From: Pseudorhodobacter ferrugineus DSM 5888
GTDB taxonomy: Bacteria > Pseudomonadota > Alphaproteobacteria > Rhodobacterales > Rhodobacteraceae
Assembly: GCF_000420745.1 (NCBI RefSeq)
Contig: NZ_ATVN01000005.1
Span: forward strand, 1 to 64,000
Length of the DNA: 64,000 nt
Direction of reading: 5' to 3'
Part shown: piece after piece, positions 17,021-25,360 of the stretch
Layout of the letters: each line of letters starts with the position of its first letter
Numbering within the stretch: position 1 is the first letter of the stretch
Program-made: the position numbers and the translations under genes
The notes under the pieces: model-generated
The model's database searches: none
Seen by the model: the letters and a program-made list of their open reading frames with translations, nothing else
What the model was told of the DNA's origin: nothing

Positions 17021-17805
17021 GCCAAACGCACCTGAATATCGGCCAAACGGTCATGCGCGGTCAAATCGGCGCGCATCGGGGTTACAGCGATGTAATCGTT
17101 CATATTGGCGTTCACGTCGGTGCCGGGGCCGCTGTCGACTTGCTGCGCCCCGCCTTTGATCCACAAAAACCGGCGGCCATTGGGGGCGTGATGCGGTTCC
17201 ACGCCGAAATAGGTGTTTGGCCGCCAGCCTTGGGTGACGACCTGACTGCCTTTTACATCGGCAGCCGAACAGGGCGGAAAGTTGATGTTGTAAAACAGCT
17301 GGTAATCATCGTCCGTGTCCCACAGCCCCTTGTCCAACAGCTTGGCGACAAGGGCCGCGCCATGCACACGTGCGCCTTCAAACGGGTCGGCCAATACGTT
17401 CGTGCGTTCACCCAAAAACTGCGACAGCGCAATCGCGGGGATACCCTGCAACGCCGCCTCCATCGCGCCGCCGATGGTGCCGGAATAGAGCACATTTTGC
17501 CCTGCGTTATTGCCACGGTTCACCCCCGACAGCACCAAATCGGGGCGCGCATCGGTCATCACGTCATAAATGCCAGCCAGCACACAATCGGCTGGGCTAC
17601 CCTCGGCGGCAAAACGGCGGGGCGCCAGTTCGGCGATCATCGTGGGGTGGGTGTAGCTGATGCAATGGCCCACGCCCGACTGCTCAAAGGCGGGGGCAAC
17701 CGTCCACACCTCGCCATTCGGCCCAGCGATTTCGGTGGCGATTTCGTGCAAAACCTCAAGCCCGGGGGCGTTGATGCCGTCATCATTGGTGATCAGAATG
17801 CGCAT
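17017..17805 (-). CDS. surE: 5'/3'-nucleotidase SurE
   Basis: 262 residues from the ATG at 17805, where the family N-terminus [15 protein letters not shown] begins. The much longer open frame to 19041 is antisense to the phosphomannomutase gene and is rejected. Metal-binding residues are in TNDDG (Asp-Asp), [10 protein letters not shown] (Asn) and the conserved Ser of QSGVGH. The enzyme removes phosphate from nucleoside monophosphates and has a survival role in stationary phase. First gene of its operon; divergent from manB. Confidence 0.95.
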   Translation of the reverse strand: MRILITNDDGINAPGLEVLHEIATEIAGPNGEVWTVAPAFEQSGVGHCISYTHPTMIAELAPRRFAAEGSPADCVLAGIYDVMTDARPDLVLSGVNRGNNAGQNVLYSGTIGGAMEAALQGIPAIALSQFLGERTNVLADPFEGARVHGAALVAKLLDKGLWDTDDDYQLFYNINFPPCSAADVKGSQVVTQGWRPNTYFGVEPHHAPNGRRFLWIKGGAQQVDSGPGTDVNANMNDYIAVTPMRADLTAHDRLADIQVRLA

Positions 17806-18010
17806 ATCAGGCCTTTGTCGGTGTCCTGTTCTGATTAGACGACCCCTGCGCGCGGGTAAAGCGCCCAGTCCTGATTGATGCGCAATCTGCGACGATTGCA
17901 ACGAATTTGCCTCACTCGGGACTGGGGTGAAACGCTGGGCGAAATTTGCACGAAAATGCGGCAGGTTAGGTCTTGGCCTTTGGCCGCGCCTATGGTCTTT
18001 GAAGGGCAAG

Positions 18011-18025
18011 GGTGCAGTTTGCACC
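18011..18025. repeat. Small perfect dyad in the manB leader
   Basis: GGTGCA-GTT-TGCACC lies 18 bp before the manB ATG, in the 237-bp region shared with divergent surE. It could be an operator or a leader hairpin; no regulator is indicated. Confidence 0.35.
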
Positions 18026-18042
18026 GTAAAACGCCTGAGGAT

Positions 18043-19413
18043 ATGATGACCGCGCTTACCTGTTTCAAAGCCTACGATGTTCGCGGCCGTCTGGGCGCGG
18101 AGTTGAACGAAGGCATTGCGCAGCGCATCGCCCGCGCCTTTGCCCAAGTGATGGGGGCTGAACGGGTTGTCGTGGGCCATGACCCGCGCGCATCGTCTTT
18201 GGCCTTGGTCGCAGCGGTCAAAGCAGGGCTGGTTGAGGCGGGGGTTGAGGTGCTGGACCTTGGCCTGTGCGGCACAGAGGAAATGTACCACGCCACCGCG
18301 TATTTTGAGGCGGATGGCGGGATCGAAGTTACCGCCTCGCATAATCCGATGGATTATAACGGGTTGAAGATGGTCAAGGCGGGGTCGGCGCCATTGGACC
18401 CTGCGACGGATATGGTAAAGATCAAAGCCTTGGCCGAAAGTGCCGATTTTGCGCCCGCCAAGCCGGGCGGTGAAGTGCGACAGGCCAAGGCGGCGCGCGG
18501 GGCGTATGTGCGGTCTGTGCTGTCCTTTGTCGATTTGCCCGTGCTGCGCCCGATGAAGATTCTGGTCAATGCGGGCAATGGCGCGGCTGGCCCCACCTTT
18601 GACGCGCTGGCCGAGGCGCTGTCGAAAAAACGTGCGCCTTTGTCGTTCATTTGCCTGAACCACGAACCCGATGGCAGCTTTCCCAATGGCATCCCCAATC
18701 CTTTGCTGCCCGAAAATCAGCCGATGACAGCCAATGCGGTGCTGGCGGCAGGGGCCGATATGGGCATTGCGTGGGACGGCGATTTTGATCGCTGTTTCTT
18801 GTTTGACCATCTGGGCCGTTTCATTCCCGGCGAATATATCGTGGGTCTGCTGGCCGAGGTGTTCTTGGCCAAGGAGAAGGCCGCAACCATTATCCATGAC
18901 CCTCGGATTATCTGGAATACGCAGGACATCGTAACCCGTCTGGGCGGTAAACCCGTGATGGCGAGGACGGGCCACGCCTATTTGAAACAGGCCTTGCGCG
19001 ATACCGGCGCGGTTTATGGTGGCGAAATGTCGGCGCATCACTATTTCCGCGATTTTGCCTGCTGTGACAGTGGCATGATCCCGTGGTTATTGATTGTAGA
19101 GCTGATGTCGCGGCGCGGCGTTACGCTGGCCGATTTGGTCACGGAACGCTTGGCGGCGTTCCCGTCGTCGGGTGAGATTAACTTTGTCGTGGCCGATGCG
19201 CGGGCTGCTGTGGCGCGGGTGCGTGCGGCGATGGAGCCACAAGCCGTGGCGGTGGATGAAACCGACGGCTTGTCGCTGGATATGGGCGGCTGGCGGTTCA
19301 GCCTGCGGTCATCGAACACTGAACCCTTACTGCGCCTGAACGTGGAATCGCGCGGCGATGCGGGGCAGGTGGCGCAAGCGGTCGAAACCCTGCGCAGGTT
19401 GATCGAAACGTAA
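18043..19413 (+). CDS. manB: Phosphomannomutase/phosphoglucomutase
   Basis: 456 residues from ATG 18043 (a second ATG follows at once; GAGG lies upstream). Interconverts hexose-6- and 1-phosphate for nucleotide-sugar and exopolysaccharide synthesis. All four family loops are visible: catalytic phosphoserine [11 protein letters not shown] (~93), metal loop DGDFDRC (~237), sugar loop GGEMSAHH (~322) and phosphate loop [10 protein letters not shown] (~421). Length is typical (about 455). It is a single-gene unit; a short hairpin GACAT-CCAG-ATGTC with CGCTTTTGC at 19429-19447 may terminate it. Confidence 0.93.
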   Translation: MMTALTCFKAYDVRGRLGAELNEGIAQRIARAFAQVMGAERVVVGHDPRASSLALVAAVKAGLVEAGVEVLDLGLCGTEEMYHATAYFEADGGIEVTASHNPMDYNGLKMVKAGSAPLDPATDMVKIKALAESADFAPAKPGGEVRQAKAARGAYVRSVLSFVDLPVLRPMKILVNAGNGAAGPTFDALAEALSKKRAPLSFICLNHEPDGSFPNGIPNPLLPENQPMTANAVLAAGADMGIAWDGDFDRCFLFDHLGRFIPGEYIVGLLAEVFLAKEKAATIIHDPRIIWNTQDIVTRLGGKPVMARTGHAYLKQALRDTGAVYGGEMSAHHYFRDFACCDSGMIPWLLIVELMSRRGVTLADLVTERLAAFPSSGEINFVVADARAAVARVRAAMEPQAVAVDETDGLSLDMGGWRFSLRSSNTEPLLRLNVESRGDAGQVAQAVETLRRLIET

Positions 19414-19502
19414 GCACTGGCCAAGCCAGACATCCAGATGTCGCTTTTGCTATTGGTTTTTCGGGCGCGGGCGTTAGCCTGACCTGAACATCAGGAGGCA
19501 TC

Positions 19503-21539
19503 ATGCTTAACGATCCGCTTTTGCAGCCGTATCAGCTGAAACATTTGACCCTGCGCAATCGCATCATGATCACCAGCCACGAACCGGCCTATCCTGATGA
19601 TGGCATGCCCAAGGAACGGTATCGCGCCTATCATGTAGAGCGGGCCAAGGCGGGCGTGGCACTGACCATGACGGCGGGGTCGGCGTCCGTTTCGCGCGAC
19701 AGCCCACCCGTTTTCAACAACATCCTTGTTTGGAAGGATGAGGTGGTCGGCTGGATGAAGCAGTTGGCGGATGAGTGCCACGATCACGGGGCCGCCGTGA
19801 TGATCCAACTGTCGCATCTGGGCCGCCGCACCCGCTGGGACAAGGGCGATTGGTTGCCGTCTGTTTCTACCAGCCACGCCCGCGAACCCGCCCACCGCGC
19901 CTATCCCAAAAAGGTCGAAGATTGGGATATTTCCCGTATTATCAAGGACTATGCCGATAGCGCCGAACGTATGCATGCGGCAGGCTTAGATGGTATAGAG
20001 CTGGAATGTTACGGGCATTTGATGGACCAATTCATGTCGCCCTTCACCAACACGCTCGACGGTCCTTATGGCGGGTCATTGCAAAACCGCGCTCGTTTTG
20101 CGCTGGATGTGGTGGCGGCAATCCGTGAACGCGTAGGCGATCGGTTCCTGATTGGCCTGCGCTATACGGCGGATGAGGTGGCAAAAGGCGGGATTGACGC
20201 CGACGAAGGCGTGGCAATTGGCAAGCTGTTTCGCGACTCGGGGCAGGTCGATTTCCTTAATGTCATTCGTGGCCAAATCCACACTGACCCCGCGATGACC
20301 GATGTGATCCCGATCATGGGCATGAAATCCGCCCCCCATCTGGATTTCGCAGGCCGTATCCGCGCCGAAGTGGGCCTGCCCACATTTCACGCCAGCCGCA
20401 TCCCCGATGTTGCAACGGCGCGGCATGCGGTGGCTGCGGGCAAGCTCGATATGGTCGGCATGACGCGCGCGCACATGACCGACCCGCATCTGGTGCGCAA
20501 AATCATCGAGGGGCGTGAAGATGATATTCGACCCTGCGTTGGCGCCAACTACTGCCTCGACCGCATTTACCAAGGCGGCCACGCCTATTGCATCCACAAC
20601 CCCAGCACGGGCCGAGAGGTCGAACAACCGCATGAAATTGCCCGCGCGACAAAGCGTAAAAAAATACTGATCATCGGTGCAGGCCCTGCGGGGCTAGAGG
20701 CCGCGCGCGTGGCCGCCTTGCGCGGGCATCAGGTTGTTGTACATGAGGCCGCGCCCAATGCTGGCGGCCAAATCCGTTTGACCGCGCAAACCCCGCGGCG
20801 GCGCGAGATGATTGGTATCATCGATTGGCGTTTGGCGCAGTGTGAAAAAATGGGAGTAACATTTAATTTCAACAGCTTTGCCGATGAAGCTACAGTAACA
20901 CACGAAGCGCCTGATGCGGTTATCATCGCCACGGGTGGCCTGCCCGAAACCGCGATTTTGGACAGCGGTAATGACCTTGTTACCTCAACTTGGGATATTC
21001 TGTCGGGTGATGCGCGCCCCGGGTCCAACGTGCTGATCTATGACGAAGCAGGCGACCCCGCAGGCCTGCAAGCCGCCGACAAAGTGGTCGCAGCGGGGGG
21101 GCGCGTCGAAATCATGACCCGCGACCGCAGCTTTGCGCCCGAGGTGATGGCGATGAACCTTGTCCCCTATATGCGCACGCTGCAAAGGGCCAATGCCACC
21201 TTTACCGTCACGTGGCGCGTGCTGTCGGTGCGGCGCGAGGGCAACGAGCTGGTGGCGCTTTGCGGGTCCGATTATGGCGATATGACCGTGGAACGCCGCG
21301 TCGATCAGGTCACCGTCAACAATGCCACGGTGCCACTGGATGACCTTTATTTTGCGTTGAAACCCTTGTCGAAAAACCTCGGGCAGGTCGATTACGAGGC
21401 GTTTATTGCAAGCAATCCGCAAACGCCTGAGCCTAACCCCGACGGTGCGTTTCATCTCTACCGCATCGGTGATGCCGTGTCGTCGCGCAACACGCATGCA
21501 GCGATCTATGACGCCCTGCGGCTGATGCGCACGATCTGA
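19503..21539 (+). CDS. NADH:flavin oxidoreductase, DgcA/N-methylproline demethylase-like
   Basis: 678 residues in the trimethylamine-dehydrogenase layout: an N-terminal FMN barrel of the old-yellow-enzyme type (1-~350, with QLSHLGRRTRWD and ECYGHLMDQFMSP), an iron-sulfur segment, and a C-terminal FAD/ADP-binding pair of Rossmann domains (KILIIGAGPAGLEAARVAALRGH). Relatives demethylate dimethylglycine, N-methylproline or similar betaine breakdown products. The Fe-S motif reads RPCVGANYC then C after 12 residues: the second Cys of the usual CxxCxxC is Ala. Flanking genes give no substrate clue; it seems monocistronic. Confidence 0.85.
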   Translation: MLNDPLLQPYQLKHLTLRNRIMITSHEPAYPDDGMPKERYRAYHVERAKAGVALTMTAGSASVSRDSPPVFNNILVWKDEVVGWMKQLADECHDHGAAVMIQLSHLGRRTRWDKGDWLPSVSTSHAREPAHRAYPKKVEDWDISRIIKDYADSAERMHAAGLDGIELECYGHLMDQFMSPFTNTLDGPYGGSLQNRARFALDVVAAIRERVGDRFLIGLRYTADEVAKGGIDADEGVAIGKLFRDSGQVDFLNVIRGQIHTDPAMTDVIPIMGMKSAPHLDFAGRIRAEVGLPTFHASRIPDVATARHAVAAGKLDMVGMTRAHMTDPHLVRKIIEGREDDIRPCVGANYCLDRIYQGGHAYCIHNPSTGREVEQPHEIARATKRKKILIIGAGPAGLEAARVAALRGHQVVVHEAAPNAGGQIRLTAQTPRRREMIGIIDWRLAQCEKMGVTFNFNSFADEATVTHEAPDAVIIATGGLPETAILDSGNDLVTSTWDILSGDARPGSNVLIYDEAGDPAGLQAADKVVAAGGRVEIMTRDRSFAPEVMAMNLVPYMRTLQRANATFTVTWRVLSVRREGNELVALCGSDYGDMTVERRVDQVTVNNATVPLDDLYFALKPLSKNLGQVDYEAFIASNPQTPEPNPDGAFHLYRIGDAVSSRNTHAAIYDALRLMRTI

Positions 21540-21602
21540 TCTGCCGCCCTTGGCGTCCCTGACCCCAAGTGCTAAACGGTCGCGCAAAGAAGGGGCCGAC
21601 AG

Positions 21603-22493
21603 ATGACTGATATGCTGGAACACGAACGCAAAACCGCCGCCGCGTGGTTTCGCACGCTGCGCGATGAGATTGTTGCGAGTTTTGAAGCATTGGAAGACCG
21701 CCAAACCAGTGGTCCCACAGCCCAATTGCCCGCAGGACGGTTTGAGGTGACGGATACCAAACGCAGTGCCGATGACGGGTCCGATGCGGGCGGTGGTCTG
21801 ATGTCAGTGATGCGTGGTGGCCGTGTGTTTGAAAAGGTCGGGGTCAATATTTCCACGGTTTACGGTGACTTGGGCCCATCTGCGCAAAAGGCGATGGCCG
21901 CGCGCGGTGTGCCGGGCATGGAAAGCGACCCGCGCTTTTGGGCTAGCGGCATTAGCCTTGTGGCCCATATGCAAAACCCCCACGCGCCTGCCGTTCACAT
22001 GAACACCCGTATGTTCTGGACCCCGCATGCGTGGTGGTTTGGCGGCGGGTCTGACCTGAACCCTTGCATCGAATACGCGCAGGATACGGCGCATTTCCAC
22101 GCCACGCAGGCGGCGCATCTGGCTCCGCATGGCGATGATCTTTACCCCAAGCTGAAGGCGTGGGCGGATGAGTATTTCTTTATCCCGCACCGCAACCGCG
22201 CGCGTGGGGTGGGCGGCATTTTCATGGATGACCGCAACACCGGCGATTGGGCTGCTGATTTCGCGCTGACCCAAGATATCGGCCGTGCGTTTTTGCCTGC
22301 CTATGTACCGCTGATTGACCAGCGCCGCGATACTGTTTGGACTGATTCCGACAAAGACACACAGCTCGTCCATCGCGGGCTTTATGCCGAATATAACCTT
22401 GTCTATGACCGTGGCACCAAATTTGGCCTTGCAACCGGACATGATGCGAATGCGGTGTTGATGAGCCTGCCACCGATGGCCAAATGGATCTGA
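21603..22493 (+). CDS. hemF: Oxygen-dependent coproporphyrinogen III oxidase
   Basis: 296 residues. Converts coproporphyrinogen III to protoporphyrinogen IX using O2 in haem/bacteriochlorophyll synthesis. Family blocks visible: GGRVFEKVGVN, NPHAPAVHMNTRMF, WWFGGGSDLNP, HRNRARGVGGIFMDD and RYT-region equivalents near YNLVYDRGTKFGL. The end overlaps idi by 10 bp, so the two are coupled, joining haem and isoprenoid supply for tetrapyrrole pigments. Confidence 0.96.
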   Translation: MTDMLEHERKTAAAWFRTLRDEIVASFEALEDRQTSGPTAQLPAGRFEVTDTKRSADDGSDAGGGLMSVMRGGRVFEKVGVNISTVYGDLGPSAQKAMAARGVPGMESDPRFWASGISLVAHMQNPHAPAVHMNTRMFWTPHAWWFGGGSDLNPCIEYAQDTAHFHATQAAHLAPHGDDLYPKLKAWADEYFFIPHRNRARGVGGIFMDDRNTGDWAADFALTQDIGRAFLPAYVPLIDQRRDTVWTDSDKDTQLVHRGLYAEYNLVYDRGTKFGLATGHDANAVLMSLPPMAKWI

Positions 22494-23002
22494 TCCCTGC
22501 ATGGATAGACGGCACCCTGCAACCCGTTGAAAAGCTGGCCGTGCATCAGCGGGGCTTGCAGCACAAGGCGGTGTCGGTCTTTGTGCTCGACGGCGGCAAG
22601 GTGCTGATCCAGCAGCGCGCGGCGGCCAAGTATCACACGCCAAACCTTTGGGCCAACACCTGCTGCACCCACCCCAATTGGGGAGAGGCGGATGCCGATT
22701 GCGCCCGCCGCAGACTGGCCGAGGAGTTGGGGATCACCGACTTGGCCTTGCAAGCGGTGGGCGAAGTCAGGTACCGCGCCGATGTTGGCAATGGCTTGGT
22801 CGAGGATGAGGTGGTCGCGGTTTTCACAGCCTCTGCGCCGCCAAACCTTGCGCTAAGCCTGAATTCAGATGAGGTGCAGGCCGTACGCTGGGTTCTAATT
22901 GGGACCTTAGTGGATGAGGTCTCAACCGACCCCACCCGTTTTACCCCCTGGTTGCGGATTTATCTGACCCAGCATCGCGGGCAAATTTTGGGCGCGCTTT
23001 AA
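22484..23002 (+). CDS. idi: Isopentenyl-diphosphate delta-isomerase, type 1
   Basis: 172 residues of the Nudix fold. Isomerises IPP to DMAPP. Active-site Cys lies in ANTCCTHP and metal-binding residues in the Nudix-like ADCARRRLAEELGI; the catalytic Glu is in LVEDEVVAVF. Length agrees with bacterial type 1 enzymes. It starts inside the hemF 3' end. In Rhodobacterales idi often accompanies carotenoid or tetrapyrrole genes. Confidence 0.94.
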   Translation: MDLIPAWIDGTLQPVEKLAVHQRGLQHKAVSVFVLDGGKVLIQQRAAAKYHTPNLWANTCCTHPNWGEADADCARRRLAEELGITDLALQAVGEVRYRADVGNGLVEDEVVAVFTASAPPNLALSLNSDEVQAVRWVLIGTLVDEVSTDPTRFTPWLRIYLTQHRGQILGAL

Positions 23003-23040
23003 GGCGAAAGCCTCTGGAACTTGTTCGCGATTGCCGCCAC

Positions 23041-23070
23041 CATTGCCGCTCGGTTGGGGCAACGGCAATG
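23041..23070 (+). repeat. Stem-loop at the amidohydrolase start
   Basis: CATTGCCG (23041-23048) and CGGCAATG (23063-23070) are perfect complements, 14 bp apart. The right arm includes the first possible ATG of the M20 gene and is followed at once by the AGGA ribosome site for the second ATG, so it could control translation or act as an operator. Confidence 0.45.
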
Positions 23071-23079
23071 AGGAACGCG

Positions 23080-24486
23080 ATGCGCAATTCTGATGATATC
23101 TGGGCCAAGGTTGAAGCGCATGAGGCCGATTACATTCGCCTTGCCAATCAGGTGTTCGACACGCCCGAGGTGGCCTATACCGAAGTGAAATCCTGTGTTG
23201 CCCATCTGGCCCAGTTGCAGGCCGAAGGGGCGCGGATTACCCAAAACTTGGCAGGCATTCCTACGGCTGTGATGGGCGAATGGGGGCAGGGTGGTCCAGT
23301 TATCGCGATCTTGGGTGAATATGACGCACTGCCAGCGTTGGGGCAGGTTCCTGGCGTGGCCGAACCGCAGCCTTTGGGCTATGCGGGGCATGGTTGCGGG
23401 CATAATTTGTTGGGTTCTGCGGCATTGCTTGCCGCCGTGGCCTTGCGCGATTGGTTGGCCGAGACGGGCACCGCGGGTCGTGTGCGGTATTATGGTTGTC
23501 CGGCCGAAGAAGGCGGGGCGGCCAAGGCGTTTATGGTGCGGGCAGGCATGTTTGAGGATGTGGATGCCGCGATTACCTGGCATCCCGGTGATTATACGGG
23601 GCTTATGGCGCCGCTGGCGCTTGCGAATATGCGAATTGATTTCACCTTTTATGGCCGTGCGGCCCACGCGGCAGGCAGCCCGGAATTGGGGCGATCTGCC
23701 CTTGATGCGGTGGAGTTGATGAATGTTGGCGTCAATTATATGCGTGAGCATATGCCGGATGATGCCCGCGTTCATTATGCCTATCTGGATGCAGGGGGCG
23801 AGGCACCGAATGTGGTGCAATCGAAAGCCACGGTGCGGCAATTGATCCGCTCGCGCGATAATAAGGGGCTGCGCGATTTGGTGGCGCGGGTGCGCAAAAT
23901 TGGCGACGGGGCCGCGTTGATGACCGAAACTCGGGTCGAGGCGAAAGTGGTTTCGGCGGTGTCGTCGATGCTGTCCAGCCCCGTTTTGGAGCGGGTGATG
24001 GAGGCGCAGATTGTGGCGATTGGGGCGCCTGTGTTTGATGGGGCGGATCGGGAATTTGCGGCAAAGATCCGCGCGACCCTGACGCCAGAGCATATTGAGG
24101 ACACGTTTTACAGGGTTGGCCGCGCGGTTGACCTAGGCCTGCCACTGGCTGATTTTGTGGTGCCGCTGGCCGAACAAAGGCCTGCTGGATCGGGATCTAC
24201 GGATGTGGCGGATGTGTCTTGGGCCGTGCCGACGGTTCAGGCCTGGGTCACGACTTGCGCACTTGGGACGCCGTTTCATAGCTGGCAATTGACGGCGCAG
24301 GGAAAATCGCCGGCGGCCCATAAAGGGATGACCCATGCGGCCAAAATCATGGCGGCGACGGGGCGGGATTTGTTTGCGCGGCCTGATATTTTGGCTGAGG
24401 CAAAGGCCGAGCATGCGACAAAACTGGCGCGAGAACCTTATGTTTGCCCGCTGCCCCCCGAAGTGATGCCGCCAATTCCGCGTTGA
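23080..24486 (+). CDS. M20 family amidohydrolase, AbgB-like
   Basis: 468 residues from ATG 23080 (AGGA 5 bp upstream; an ATG at 23068 is in frame but lies in a stem-loop). Metal ligands are in LGEYDALP (Asp), GHGCGHNLLG (His) and CPAEEGGAAK (Glu-Glu), with the dimerisation domain from ~180 (NMRIDFTFYGRAAHAA). Relatives include p-aminobenzoyl-glutamate hydrolase subunit B and other N-acyl amino acid amidases. Substrate unknown. It stands alone between idi and the GST gene. Confidence 0.88.
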   Translation: MRNSDDIWAKVEAHEADYIRLANQVFDTPEVAYTEVKSCVAHLAQLQAEGARITQNLAGIPTAVMGEWGQGGPVIAILGEYDALPALGQVPGVAEPQPLGYAGHGCGHNLLGSAALLAAVALRDWLAETGTAGRVRYYGCPAEEGGAAKAFMVRAGMFEDVDAAITWHPGDYTGLMAPLALANMRIDFTFYGRAAHAAGSPELGRSALDAVELMNVGVNYMREHMPDDARVHYAYLDAGGEAPNVVQSKATVRQLIRSRDNKGLRDLVARVRKIGDGAALMTETRVEAKVVSAVSSMLSSPVLERVMEAQIVAIGAPVFDGADREFAAKIRATLTPEHIEDTFYRVGRAVDLGLPLADFVVPLAEQRPAGSGSTDVADVSWAVPTVQAWVTTCALGTPFHSWQLTAQGKSPAAHKGMTHAAKIMAATGRDLFARPDILAEAKAEHATKLAREPYVCPLPPEVMPPIPR

Positions 24487-24497
24487 ATGTTCGCGCG

Positions 24498-24526
24498 CGG
24501 ACATTTTTGTAACCTATTGATATAAT
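24498..24526 (+). promoter_or_regulatory. Sigma-70-like promoter of the GST gene
   Basis: A perfect TATAAT at 24521-24526 is preceded after 17 bp by CGGACA (24498-24503, 4 of 6 to TTGACA). The expected start site is near 24533, about 70 bp before the ATG. Confidence 0.6.
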
Positions 24527-24544
24527 GTGGAAGTCACAAATTTT

Positions 24545-24560
24545 TTAACCAAATATTAAC
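24545..24560. promoter_or_regulatory. CtrA-type binding site
   Basis: TTAA-CCAAATA-TTAAC matches the full CtrA consensus TTAA-N7-TTAAC. It lies 42 bp before the GST ATG and just downstream of the predicted -10, a position that would block transcription if that promoter is used, or activate from a second one. Confidence 0.6.
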
Positions 24561-24601
24561 CTGCGGACATGCGGACGCAGGGCAGTGGGAGGGACGGGAC
24601 G

Positions 24602-25216
24602 ATGAAGCTTTTTTTGGCCAAGGGGACGATTTCTATCGCGGTGGCAATTACGTTGGAGGAGGCGGGGGTGGGCTATGACCCTGTGGTCGTGGACTTTGCG
24701 GCGGGCGAGCAGACCAAGCCAGCCTATCTGGCGATAAACCCCAAAGGGCGGGTGCCATGTTTGATAACGGATCACGGCCGCTTGACCGAGACGGGCGCGA
24801 TTTTGGAGTATATCGCGGCGCTTGCCCCTGCGGCGGGGTTGATCCCGCAAGATGCGTTTGTCGCGGCACAGATGCGCGAGGTGATGTATTACATCGCGTC
24901 GACCCTGCATGTGAACCACGCGCATAAATTGCGGGGGCATCGTTGGGCGGATTTGGAGGCAAGTTTTGCCGATATGCGCGCAAAGGTGCCGCAGACGATG
25001 GCGGCGGGCTGTGCCTATTTGGAGCAGGAGGTTTTGCGCGGGCCCTATGTGCTGGGCGAGGCTTTTACGCTGGCGGATGTCTATTTGTTTGTGGTGACGA
25101 CCTGGTTGGCCGGGGACGGGGTGGATGTGGCGGCCTATCCCAAGCTGTCGGCGTTTGTGGCTGCGATGGAGGTGCGGGCATCGGTGCGGGCTGTGCGGGT
25201 GCAAGGGTGGCTTTGA
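24602..25216 (+). CDS. Glutathione S-transferase family protein
   Basis: 204 residues from ATG 24602 (GGGACG upstream; the 11 preceding codons are not part of the fold). The N-terminal thioredoxin-like domain has NPKGRVPCLI with the cis-Pro and LTETGAILEYIA with the glutathione-binding Glu/Thr; the helical C-terminal domain has VLGEAFTLADVYLFVVTTWL including the N-capping box Asp. Similar to GstA/beta-class proteins; substrate unknown. It ends in a convergent region that carries two copies of a 22-bp repeated motif. Confidence 0.9.
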   Translation: MKLFLAKGTISIAVAITLEEAGVGYDPVVVDFAAGEQTKPAYLAINPKGRVPCLITDHGRLTETGAILEYIAALAPAAGLIPQDAFVAAQMREVMYYIASTLHVNHAHKLRGHRWADLEASFADMRAKVPQTMAAGCAYLEQEVLRGPYVLGEAFTLADVYLFVVTTWLAGDGVDVAAYPKLSAFVAAMEVRASVRAVRVQGWL

Positions 25217-25250
25217 CTTTGTTGGGTCGTTTTAAGCGGATGCGTTTTTT

Positions 25251-25272
25251 AGGTATTTTTGCCAAGATGAAA
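25251..25272 (-). repeat. 22-bp intergenic motif, copy 1
   Basis: Plus strand GGTATTT then TTGC then CAAGATGAA; read on the minus strand it is TTTCATCTT-N5-AAATACC. It lies 89 bp beyond the stop of the minus-strand FAD oxidase gene and is one of four copies in this window. Confidence 0.6.
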
Positions 25273-25308
25273 TGGGAAAGGCCTGGGCTGTGGTGCGGGC
25301 GGCGGCGT

Positions 25309-25330
25309 GAGTATTTTTGCAAAGATGAAG
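25309..25330 (-). repeat. 22-bp intergenic motif, copy 2
   Basis: Plus strand AGTATTT-TTGC-AAAGATGAA; on the minus strand CTTCATCTT-N5-AAATACTC. It lies 31 bp beyond the FAD oxidase stop, in direct orientation with copy 1 and 58 bp from it. Confidence 0.6.
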
Positions 25331-25360
25331 CGTTGTATTTTAAGCTAAAGTCGAAACGCA

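Noticed and set aside
17806-19041. Long minus-strand open frame continuing upstream of surE
   Set aside because: It is antisense to the well-supported phosphomannomutase; SurE homology starts exactly at the ATG at 17805.
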